Shown here: in pieces, positions 22,438 through 34,600 of the stretch
How positions within the stretch are numbered: position 1 is the stretch's first letter
How the letters are laid out: every line of letters begins with the position of its first letter
Assembly: GCA_947396885.1 (NCBI GenBank)
Contig: OX377202.1
Location: 30,495,407 to 30,559,406, forward strand
From: Heligmosomoides polygyrus polygyrus
Taxonomy: Eukaryota; Nematoda; Chromadorea; Rhabditida; Heligmosomidae
Direction of reading: 5' to 3'
DNA: 64,000 bases
The notes under the pieces: model-generated
What the model was told of the DNA's origin: nothing
The model's database searches: none
Seen by the model: only the letters and a program-made list of their open reading frames with translations
Program-made: the position numbers and the translations under genes

Positions 22438-22683
22438 CCGCTGCAGAACGAACACGCGAACATCCTCTTTGTGAGCACCTCCCAAACGGCCCTTTACTGC
22501 TTATAGGAGGTTGCTGTTCGGCACCGTTTAATACCTCCTATCGAGTCCAAGTGGCGTTTCTTATTCACCGCTATTCTGCACTACTCGATTTCTTAATTGA
22601 AGCCGTTGAACTCCTCATAAAATCCATGCTTTCGAAGTGATGAGTTAAATTTTGTTCTCCGGCAAGTGCGAACTGAATTTGGG

Positions 22684-22689
22684 TTTCAG
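22684..22689 (+). promoter_or_regulatory. Probable spliced-leader trans-splice acceptor
   Basis: TTTCAG ends at 22689, only six bases before the histidase ATG at 22696. No upstream in-frame exon is needed to complete the protein. A consensus nematode acceptor that close to the start codon is the usual signature of SL trans-splicing, though cis-splicing of an untranslated leader exon cannot be excluded. Confidence 0.5.
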
Positions 22690-22695
22690 GAGCAA

Positions 22696-25600
22696 ATGCG
22701 ACTTCAGATTCAGATCGGAATTGAGTGCATCGTAATTCCGTGCAGTGAGGATGAGCTGGTGCATACGGTGAGGAACATTCGGCGCCGTCTTTTGTTGTTG
22801 ATTGGCTCACTATAATCCTGTGTTATTGACCTTTTCGGGATGTCATTACTGTGCATCTCCATACCGTTCATGTTCCTTCGATTCATTGAAAATTTGAGAA
22901 CACAGAAGTGAAGAATTTGAGAGAACTGAAGCAAGCATCTAGTTGATGGTTGCCTGACTACTGATCACTATGTATAATTATAGTGAATTGGCTTAGCTCA
23001 GGCTATAGTTTGGTCGTCCAACCGCCAAGATCTTCACTTAAAAGACTACAAATTTACATTCCCAAAGGCTTGCTCGATCCTATAGTGATTTATTTTCGAA
23101 CTGTTAAGCAGCAAACCCACAGGAACTTGATGGTCTAGTGGTGGACAGAAGAGCACATTCATTTATTATTCGCGTGGCGCACACTTTCATCCCATTTTTC
23201 CCCTAACATCCCTAATGCCTGTTGTACTCACGCGTAACCAAAACCTGCACTTGCCATTGCCGCATACGGAAATGCTACTGCGTGCTTTTTCTTAGAACGA
23301 TGCTAAGCCTGAACTGTATTTTCTATCCAACTGATCTTTTCTTTCCGAGATGATCAGAACAAATCCGGGAAAGGGAAAGAGAATATGTAGGTTTAAGTTT
23401 CACCAACGTCATTCTAACTTGACAGCAAATATGCTATCACGCACTATACATTTGATCAAACGCCGACACGAATAATTCGGGTCCTTCATTTCTTTCAACT
23501 CCCGGATAAATAGACCATTGGGATAATGTCATTTTTGAGAAGCCCGGATTTTAAGATGATTCAGATAAGTCATTTTTTGGATTGGATAACGAGCACTTGA
23601 TTTCGGTAGAATATCGAAAATCTGATCGAAAGCAGTTAAAAAATCTGAATCATTCGAAAATTCGGTCTGAAAATCGCCCTTATATTAATCCCCTTTTAAT
23701 TTGGGCCCTTCTGAATTCCATTATCCGAATGATATTTTTTACCGGTGTTTTGAAAAAATGACGGATCTGAATATATCCGAATCGGTTGGTCGGTTCATGC
23801 TACACATTGTAAAGTGGAGGTGGGGTGAGCACAACATGATTCAATGAGGTGTAACCTCACGCCACAAAGTACATCGCTCCCGAAACTTGCTCCTGAAGCA
23901 GTATTTGCATTTTTCGATCTGTTCTAATAGCATCAGAATTGAAAATACTCTCCAACACATCCGTTCCAAAGTTGTTTTTCTTCTCAGATTTCTTTGCCTC
24001 CTGCACAAATGTGCAACCAGAAATCAAATATCATTTATAAGTTCGTAATTTGCACAGTGACACTCTATGATCTGAAGGGTTTGTAATTACCCTATTCGTT
24101 GTTCGTTACATTTTCCAAGGTTTCTTTTCCGTTTATAAAAGAGACGACGATTTTGCAGAAAGCGTAATATCTCAACGCTATTCTGCTGGGTGATGACAGT
24201 TGGCGATGATTTCATTCATTCTGCTGTTCATCGATCTTACAGAGATTGTTTGATCCATTCCTGTTTGTAATTTCCAATTATTCCACTGCTTTTTATTGTA
24301 CCTCGTGATGAAGCCATTAGTCGAATGTCTTTCAATGGCCCCGAGAAAGAATTAGGGGCCTATTAAAGAAAGAAATATGGGAGTGAGACCGAGTTTAACT
24401 TCGCTACTAACAGAAGCGCTGAATGCATTGCAATACCATGCATTCCGGGAAAAGACTCCTGCATTATGACGGAGGCAGTTATTAATTTCCCAGGACCAGA
24501 TCTCTAAAAAGCTTCAGTGCTGATTGATTAAATACCAACACTAGATTTTCCTCACTCATTCTGAGCATGCTGCACATAGTCTCGTTTTCTCTTTGGTTAG
24601 ACCCAGTTGTGGAAAGGTGTGGAACTTAGAACGACTCGAAACTAAATCCGATTCTTCATGCCTGCGACGACAGCGTCGCTTCCATTGAGGATGTTGGGGA
24701 AAATTAAGAGCAACCTGGTAAGCTGATATATTACAAATAATTTGAGAACGAGACCCCGACAAAATTGCCTATTAGTATGCTATTTTATTAAGTTAAGTGG
24801 TCCTAGGATAGATGTGTGTCCTCCGGCTTGTTTGGTTAAAGGTAAGTACAATTAACAATTTCTGGAGAAAGTCCAGCTTAGCGATGGGCCACCTCGCCTG
24901 TCTGTGATTTTTATTCCAGGTGCAACGCGCTAAGACCCTTTTACAGATATACTGCATGCGTGTACCCTTACTCGGCATTTGTTTTTAAACGGATTGGATT
25001 ATTGTGTCGGATGCTGTGAAACGACTTTAAGGGGCTCCTCCCATTTTGTACTTGATAGATACATTTTTGGTCGTCTTATTATGTTTTTCATGTTTTCGTA
25101 GTAAAGCCAGTCGCCACAGTCGTGTTAGCCCGCTTCTGGGGGATTTCTACTACGCGTAGCAAAGAACAATGGAAAAAAAAATTACTGATCACTCCAAAAA
25201 CTAAGGCGAGCCTGCCACGAAACAAAAAAATTGACCAAGAGAAGCGTGAAGCAGCTCATGCGTAATCGTTAATTATACATTTTAGGTGGCACTCCGCACG
25301 GTTGCTAAGATGCGTAAACTTCGATCGGCGTTGGTGAGGCCGCCTGGAGGTAGACAGTACGAGGAAATACGTCGAACAGTCGGAAACTCACTGATCGACC
25401 CTGAGGATCGAGTTGGAGACGTTCTGAAAGACGGCGACTTTGTCATACTCGGTGAGCCAGCATTTCATTTGAATGTCTTGTTGACCTCTCGAATAGCTCA
25501 GACGACTTGTTCAGTGGTTCACCGGGATGAGACTGAAGAGGAAAAGGAGCGACGACGGCAAATTGAGCTGGAAACAACTCGTGTTACACTGGAGAGGTTG

Positions 25601-28600
25601 GACAAGCCAAGAAAGTGAGACAATCTTCATTGATTTGAGTGAGCTGACTGCAAATAGCTTATCCCTATTCTAGAATCAAATTCGACTTCGACCTTGCACC
25701 TGAGGTGCCGATGACGGACAAACCGACGAAACTACTAGTACTCGATGGCGCCAGCCTCACTCCTGCAGACCTTGTTCGGTGCGAAAAGGGTGAATGTGTG
25801 ATACAGGTATGGTGAGCAGCATGGCTTATGTGATTCCATGCTCATGGCCTTTTTAGGAGTTCTTGATCAGCGTGTGAGAATAAGGTTTAACATTAACGAA
25901 ACCCGTTTGGGGATGCCTCACGCACTGCATCTGTGAGAGATATTTTGGAGCCTTAAGTATGTCCTGGTAGCGCAGTCAGGTTAGGAACTGGTTATCGCGT
26001 GCACCCGGTTCTGGATTCTTTGATCGGATTTTTCGCTCAGGCAAACCTAGCCTTCCATCCCTCCAGGGTGGATGAATTGGTTCCCGACTTTTGTGGGAAG
26101 GAGAAAACTCTGGGTTGTCCATTGACTGGATCGCCAACGGAAATTTTACCATATTCACTTTATAGGGCAGATACGCATTCAACTGGACTCCATGACATCA
26201 CGTAAAAGTAGAATGCGTGGCGCATTCCAAAAGGGATTGAGTGACGCCGTCCTATATGAATGCTTCTAAATATGCATTTGGCGTATACTAACGTAATCCC
26301 TCTTCTTACTAAGGAATGAACAAGTTAAAGTGTTTTACATTGTGGGCAAAGACGTGCGGAAATATTGTTTGAAATCAAGGGGAAGACGAAATACGGAGCG
26401 GAAGGCTCAAAATGGCCAGAAACCAGAACACGAAACTCGAACCAGAAATGAAGCACATTCTATCTTTGTTCAAAACTGCATCTGGAACGTTGTCGGAAGC
26501 AGCCTTTATTGCATTTTCTTCCACAAAGCATCCCGCAATTCCGGAGCAACAAAATCTTCCACGGATTGATGCATCCTTCATCAGAAAAAGATATAATTCG
26601 TCGCCTTACTGCGTTATCTTTTCAGTCAGAGCTGGCACAGTGAAATATAATAGTCACATGCAAACCTAGGTACGTGCTGTAGCAGCTTCCAATCTATTCA
26701 CTTTGCCCTTAACTAATTCCGAGCAAAACTTTCCCACCCACGTTTTCATTGCAGCTGTTTTTGACAGAAATCTTATCTGCTGAGGATTTTCATAAGTTTT
26801 AGATGAGAATTGTTCACTAAGCTTAAATGGTCCCAAAGTTTTCAAGGATCTATAGGATTGGGGCTCATGTTGTGACAGAAAGACGTCTTTATACCAGGCA
26901 GTCCAATAATTCTTGTCCGAAAATTTCACCATTTTTAATTTTTTCACCTTTATTGAAAAACAAGTCTAATCAACAATATAATCACCACAGTTATCCGCAA
27001 CAGTGGCCCATCGATTGGACAGGTCGCCGATGCCCTTCGCCCAGAACTCCGGGGGCTGCGACTCGAAGAAGTCCGCGATGTCGGATTTGAGGTTGTCGTA
27101 GTTGGTGAATTTTCTTCCGGCCAAATGGTGCTTCAGCGGGCGGAACAAGTGGCAGTCGGAGGGGCGAGGTCCGGGGAATACGGCGGATGGGCAAACGTCT
27201 CCCAGCCTAGCGTCGCCAACTTCTGCTGGGTCTCCTTCGCCTCATGGGGGCGCGGGTTGTCGTGCAGCAGGTGGACCGATACCCGTCGGGGACGCTTTTC
27301 TCGGATGGCGGCGGCTAGTTTCTCGAGCTGATCGGTGTAGATGGAGGCGGTGACCGTCCTGCCTTGCGGGAACAGCTCGAACTACAGCATGCCCTTGGCG
27401 TCCCACCAGCAGCACAGCATGATCTTCAGCGGGTGTTCCCTGTTCTCGAGGCTCGTGTCGCCGCTCTCGAAACGATTGAACCAGCGCCTGACTGTGCGTC
27501 GGGACACTGCATCCTCCTTGCACGCTCTGCAGATGTTGGCGACCGCGGTGCCCGTGTCGTTGCTCAGCAGCCACTCGTAGTACACGAACGTACGAATTCG
27601 ACCTTGGTCCATTTTAGCTTGTACTGGTAGCTAGACTGCGCCTTATATACCCCTAGCGTGGAACTCTGGAGAACCTTCTAGAAGGTTTTTACACTTGCCT
27701 GATATTATAACACTTCTAAGGAAAATTATAGAATTTTGAAAATTTTCGGACAGGAATTATTGGACAGCCTGGTACCTAGCCAGAGCAGATCTTTGAATCT
27801 CCAAAACTGGCTCTCATTTCTCTCAGAATTGAATAACTAGCATCGTTGAATGAAAATAACAATTCACTTTGAACGTTTAACAAAGTCCACCAAAAAAGCT
27901 TTCCATTGCATTGGACATTTGCCTCAACAATCAGGAACACCAACGTAATCATAGAGCAGACGTACACATTGCACAATCTCTACTGAACCTTTTGTTTCAT
28001 GGAGCTCAAGAATAGAGTTTTCACAAAGTTTTTGTAAACATATGCAGCTTCTAGAATTGCAAAATTCTTATCATCATTCAAACTCTTTTACCACACAATT
28101 CATACCCATTGCTGGCTCATTAATTTTGCCTTCACTCTCAATCGTAACCATTTTCGATAGCTTTGTCTCTAGCAGTTCAGCCAGTTTTAAGGATAACAAT
28201 ACTAGAATTGTCAGACAGTATTAGTCTCATAATTCTATGAAGGATACCTTTTTAATTGGTGAGGTGATCTGCGGTAAAAGGGTTGCTGTTGTTGGACAGT
28301 GACCGTTTCCGCCTCCGCCTTCCAGTTCAAAACATTCTGGACCTAGAATTGAATGGAAGGGCTAAAACTGCCAAAACCGGAGTTCGGAGCACGGATACGG
28401 AACAAATTCGCACATCCCACAAATTCGCACATGGTCGTGGGTAAATGTGATATCATTTCAGCAACCAACGGATACATGAAGGGCTTAGTTGTTTAGACAT
28501 AAACGTAAGTACCAGTCTACCATTAATTTTTAGTGCAAGAGAGATCGTTGCCACTATCCAGCTATGTTCTGCATACACCTCAAATTCGTCAAAAGTTGGT

Positions 28601-31600
28601 TAATCACCCAAATCTAATTAGGCGAGCATCAACCCATTTGTGTTGGCTTCCGTGGCCATTGATACAAAATTATTCAATAATGTGTTTATTCGTTATTCTA
28701 CAACCAAAAGCGATTTACGAGATCGGAGAAACTCAACAAAACTATAACGGCAGAGCGCTCTTTTTATGTAGGAGACGTCGTGTATTTCTTGATTTTAACG
28801 GATGCACTGTGAATGCACGATTTTTGCCCTTACCTGAGGTTCCGCTCTTGAGAAACGCATAAAAAAGCAGCGGCAACTGGTGCTTGCAAGGGCATCCATA
28901 TCACGGGTCCGTCCAGAGTAAAAGACAGTAGCCACCGTTCCCGGTTAAGACTCTGTAGTTTAAGGAATTTACGGCGAATAGTGTGATTCGTTACAGTTGT
29001 CAATGGAAGCGGAGGAGCGAGTTCGAAAGGGTCGCGCACTGCTTGAGAAGATCGCTACGGAGCATCGAGGTGATCCTTGATCCTTGTATTGTTGTGTCGC
29101 TTCTCGTGAACCTCTGCAGCACGGTGGGCATTTCAGCCGTATACGGTGTGACTACAGGCTTCGGCATCTTCTCGAATGTGCGCATTGCGGATGATAAGTT
29201 GAAGTGGGTCTAGATTGAACCGCAGCTTTGGGTACAGCAGTTGGCCCAGTTCCTTGATTTCTTTGTATTCTTCATTCGTGTTTCGTGTTTATAACAACAA
29301 TTGCATTCTAGAATCGCTAACTGTTTTCTGCAAAGGTGTTGGGAACCATTATCGCTTTCAGGAAACTACAGTTAAATCTGATAAGATCTCACTCCACAGC
29401 TTACGGACAACCACTACACCCATCGAAAGCCAGGATGTTGCTTGCTTTGAGGTGCAGTTCCTTCCGTTCTTCTCTATTTTTTCCTAACGCCTTTCTGATT
29501 TTCAGAATTAACGTCCTTGCAAAGGGCTACAGTGGAATCTCGCTGGAAAACGTGAAGAAAATGGTCGCAGCATTCAACGGTGAGTTTTCGCTTCCCTTAT
29601 GCAAGTTACGTAACACTCAAAAGCACAGAATTAAGCATTAATTGCGAGGAATTCTAGAAGAATAGCAGAGGAAGTAGATAATGCTGAAACCCATTTTCCA
29701 TTGTCTTTCCATTTTCATTCCATTTTCCATGCTGTCTCTTTTTTCGTTCTCGCAACAACTCCTTCGTTTAACTTCAGTTTTTACGCTTTTTTGACAGTTT
29801 CATTGAGTTACTATAAAAATTATTTTTATGCCATAGAGTTACCTTGCAAAAGTAAGAGTTACCTTTGTTAGCTAGCATCTGTGTTTTTCAGCATTTTGTG
29901 TCTCCTATGTACCACAGCAGGGCACAGTGGGCTGCAGCGGTGACCTTGCCCCTTTGGCTCACTTGGCGCTTGGTCTTCTCGGAGAAGGAAAAATGTGGAG
30001 CCCATCTACAGGGTATGGTTGCAACAACACCAGCAATGTAACTGCCATCAGAATTGTTGCAACATATGACCTATAGGTGGGAAGACGCCGCCATCGTTCT
30101 CAAGAAGCACAATCTCACACCGTTGGAACTCGGTCCAAAAGAGGGACTAGCGCTAATCAACGGCACTCAGATGGTCACCGCGCTTGGAGCGTACGGTAGG
30201 GCACCACTTCGTGAAGATGCTCTGTAACTGTCGGTCCTTTGGATTATGAATTCAGCTGTGGAGCGAGCGCATAACGTTGCCAGACAGGCGGATGTAATCG
30301 CCGCGCTTTCTTTGGACGTCCTTAAAGGAACTACACGTGCATTTGATCCAGGTACGCTGACGCCAAGACAGTAGCAGATCGTCAGCCACTCATTAAGAGT
30401 TCCAGATATTCACCGGATTCGCCCGCATAAAGGCCAAATTCTTTCTGCCCGTCGCCTCAGGTCTTTGCTTCACTCGGACGCGAACCCTTCCCAAATTGCC
30501 GGTGAGGTTTGGTAAGGCGTCATTTGCAGTCCAGTGATTTCGAAGCCGTTTTTAGAGTCGCATCGAAACTGCAACAAAGTCCAGGACGCGTACACGCTGC
30601 GATGCGTCCCTCAGGTGCGTACCTTCTGTCATATTCCTCTTTCAAAAGATGTTGTAAAGCGTTTCGTGTCGAGTTACCGAAGGAGCGAGAAATTTTGAGC
30701 ATTCTACTCTTCCACAATTTGATAAAGGATGAATATCAGGTTCATGGAATCGTCCACGACACGATTGAGTTCGTGCATGGAATCATTACGACGGAGATGA
30801 ACTCCGCTACGGACAATCCGCTGGTGTTTGCCGATCGTGAAGAGATTATATCCGGAGGGAATTTCCATGGAGAGTATCCGGCAAAGGTGTGGACATCTAC
30901 CAGGGCATTGTTCTGTTCATCTTCAACTTCTTCAAAAGCTGTTCAAGACGAATTTTAGGCTCTCGACTACCTGGCGATTGCCGTTCACGAATTGGCACAG
31001 ATGAGTGAGCGACGCCTAGAGCGCTTGGTGAACAACCAACTTAGTGGCCTACCCACCTTCCTCACTCCCGACGGAGGTCTGAACTCCGGTCTAATGACCG
31101 TGCAACTCTGTGCCGCCAGCTTAGGTAGGATATGTCAACAACGAGTCGGAAACTTCATGGAAATGTGAAGGTTCTACTGAACAAATTGTGGTCAAAAAAG
31201 AAATTCGTGAAGTCGGGTTAGACGAGCACGACACGGAGCATCTTCAAAACCTTTTTTTACGAGAATAGTAGCATATGCCAGGTGATCCCTGCTCTTTCAA
31301 TAAGAGAAAACTAAAGGTGTTCTTTGCTTTTTGGTTTTTTTTTGTTGTTGTAGTGGTTGTCTTTGCAATATCGCTGGTATACACACAGGAGAGAGAGTAC
31401 ATGGAAATAAGTCTTCAGATTCGGTTCCAGGTTTAAGTGAGCCAAGGTTTTTCATCGTATGTAGGATCGAATGCGCATGATCGGACTTTTTCTGGAGAGA
31501 ATAGCGTTGTTATGGTCTACATATGTCAAAATTCACAAACTTTTTTCACCGAAGTTGAATAGGTGTTCATGGTTATTCCGAAATATTGTATACAAGTGTA

Positions 31601-34600
31601 GCTCATAGCGTATGCAGAGAAATCAATTGTAGCCTTCACTTTTGCAAAATACCCGGTTTTAGTAACTACTGTTCATAATTGAGCGAGAGGTAGTGCAGTG
31701 GGAAGAGGTGTTAGCTGTCGTCTGCACCCCAAATCGAGGTTCCTCGCTCGTGTTTCCAGCGCAGGTTAACGTAACCTTCCACACATATTTTGGGTTGAAA
31801 ACTGCTACGATACAAGAGCTTGATGACTCCGCTTCAGTGACGACTAAGAAATTGTTTTCCTCTTCGCCGGTCTGAAGCCATGTGTTATGAACATTATTTA
31901 CAATAAGGAAACCTTTATTCTTCTAGTAGCATTTTCTGCCTAAAATGAACGGTTAAAATATTCACTTCGGGAAAGAAATTAAACATTCCATCAGTAAGCT
32001 AGCCTGCCTAATTACTTTATTCTACTTTATTTTAAAACAAATATTAGGCATTTCAGCAATTGCTGAATCGTTTTTGACGATCATATGATCAGTTTCTCCT
32101 TCAAACTAAGCCTTATCGTTAGCTCAACAACCTTTGCCCAATACTGTTATTCGCTCAGCCGTGTCGTCCAATTAGCACCAAAGGCCGGGAATTTTATTAC
32201 TCGGCGCAAAGAGGTTCAGGCTGCTGTCCTTGATGCTGCCGGTGTGTTGTATACCAGGTTTATTGCTGCGATTAGCAAACCTTCACGGGTGTGCATATTT
32301 CCAATCCCTCAGAGTTGCGGACGCAGATTCCCACAGACGGCGAGATTTTGGAGTTTTGCAGTGTCCGAGAACAAAGTGCTGTGTCATCCGTCGTCGGTGG
32401 ACAGTATTCCGACTAGCTGCAACCAAGAGGATCACGTCAGCATGGGAGGGTTCAGCGCACGCAAAGCGCTTACCGTCATCGAGCACGTCGAAGCTGGTGG
32501 GTTGCCTCAAAAAAAACAACAACACAAAGACAAAAACTCGCAAACATACTAGTACTGCTCCTTTTGGCCGCATTTGTAAAATTCAAGTGGGAACTGTAAG
32601 AAGGAGCAATTTCCAGTGTGAGTGAGAGAGTGCAACAAGTGCTACACAATATTTTATGAACCGAAAGCTGTTGGATAACATTTTTATGTAAATTATCGTC
32701 TGACAAGGGTGATAAAGATCTCAGAAAATGTCTCAGAAGTAATCTCCAGCTTCTCTCCTCTTCAAGCCATAGCAGTGTGAATTGCTGCTAGTCAACATAC
32801 GTTGTGCCACACGACATTCTCAGGTGAGCTCTATTAAGCAGGACATGACTTCCGAGTCGTCATTATCAGAGAGCAGCTATATTCCGCAGGAGCTGACTTG
32901 CCCACTTAAATTTTCCACCAAAGGCGAATCTCACCTAGAACTGGAGGTCCAGTAATAACGACACAATCGTTGTAAGAAAGACTTGAACTCTTCTCAGATA
33001 ACCGATCGACAACTGATCCAAAGCAGACACAGGAATGGAGAAACTTGGCTTTTGTATGAGTAGAACAGAGTGTGGATTAAGTCTGCTTGTTACCAGGGAA
33101 GGGTCTCAGGCGTAGGTCTGAACGGGGGAAATGGATAGTACTACTAGAATTTACACCCTTCATATAGTAGAAAAACATGCTTCGTTTTTGCTGAGTCCTT
33201 GAACCAAGAGAGCTACGGGTCCGTGAAGATGGGGAAGGTGCTAAACCAGATGTTCGACTCCCGTGCCATGCCCTGTTTTTGCACTTTTTCATAACCGCTG
33301 CCTCCTTCATCAGTTTGCTTCCTACACATCTCCTACACATTTATTTCACTCTAAATTGTCAAAAGGGTCAGATTCGTGATCAACACCCCAGATTCGTGAT
33401 TATCACTCCATGACCTCGACAGCCCTAGTTACCCGTACCTGCTGTAGCCTGTCGTAATCAGCATAAGTTTCAAACACGGATGTCAGATTCGTGATCATCA
33501 TCCCAAATAACCCCTCTCGGAGAGGTTTAAGCTAAAAAAATTTCAACCTCTCCTCGACCTCTGGAGTCGTGAAAGTACAATAGTACCTTAATAGTGGTTT
33601 AAATCACCTTACTTCCTACACATCTCCTACACATTTATTTCACTCTAAATTGTCAAGTATGGGTTTGCTGTGGGCTGTGCTTCACTCAATTTTCCCAGCT
33701 TCTGGATTATACAACGTTTTGCGTTTTTCAGCGATTGTTAAACAGTGATCTCACAGCAGGTACGGATAACAACAGGTACGGATGACTAGGGCTGTCGAAG
33801 TCATAATCACCGATTTTGTCCAGACTTCTCCCAGAGGGGATATTTGGGGTGCTGATCACGAATCTGACATTGGCTTTTGAAATTTCGGCTGATTACGGTA
33901 GGTTTCAGCAGGTACGGGTGACTAGGGCTGTCGAGGTCACAAGGCGTTGATCACGAATCTGGCTCCTTTGACAATTAGAGTGAAATAAATGTGTAGGAGA
34001 TGTGTAGGAAGCAAAATGGTGAAGGCGGCAGCGGTTATTTAAAAAAAGCAAAAACGGTGCATAACACAGGAGTCGAACATATGGTGTAGCGTCTTTGAAG
34101 CAGCCCCGCACCCTGTTGAGTCACCGGCTCGCCTGCCCGCCAGGCTTTCGCCGTTTTCCATACAACATCGCGCGGCAAGCATGCACGTGGGCATGTGCTG
34201 ACGATGCGCTACTGTACCCCCGTCTTCGAGGGCCCGCAGCCATTTGGGTTTAAGGACTCAACAAAAGCGAAACATGATTTTCTACTATATGAAGGGTGGA
34301 GATTATTACTACCCATTTCCCCGTTCAGGCCAACGCCTGAGACCCTTCCCTGGTTAGTAAAGTGCTGGGCCCCTACGGCACGCGCTGGGGATTTGCGATA
34401 GTCTTAGTCCTCTTTAAAAAACGTATCACTTTGGAGAAATTAGAATTTATATTTCTATGTTTTCTCTTTCACTTTTCCTTATTATTCAACAGAATAGAAG
34501 TGGGGATCTCATCTTGTCAAAACATAAAAAATTGCTCCAAATTAATTTCGCTCACCATATGTGGCCAACTTCATATGTGCATACGTTCATGTTTACATAC

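Noticed and set aside
22245..22640. 131-codon + strand ORF just upstream of histidase
   Set aside because: No domain, and it overlaps the inferred promoter and outron. The composition is plausible but there is no splice or start support.
25452..25514. Reading straight through intron 2 of histidase as coding
   Set aside because: The 63-bp intron is open and a multiple of three, so retention would add 21 residues. However, the family has no insertion here and GTGAGC/TTGTTCAG are good splice sites. Retention as a minor isoform remains possible.
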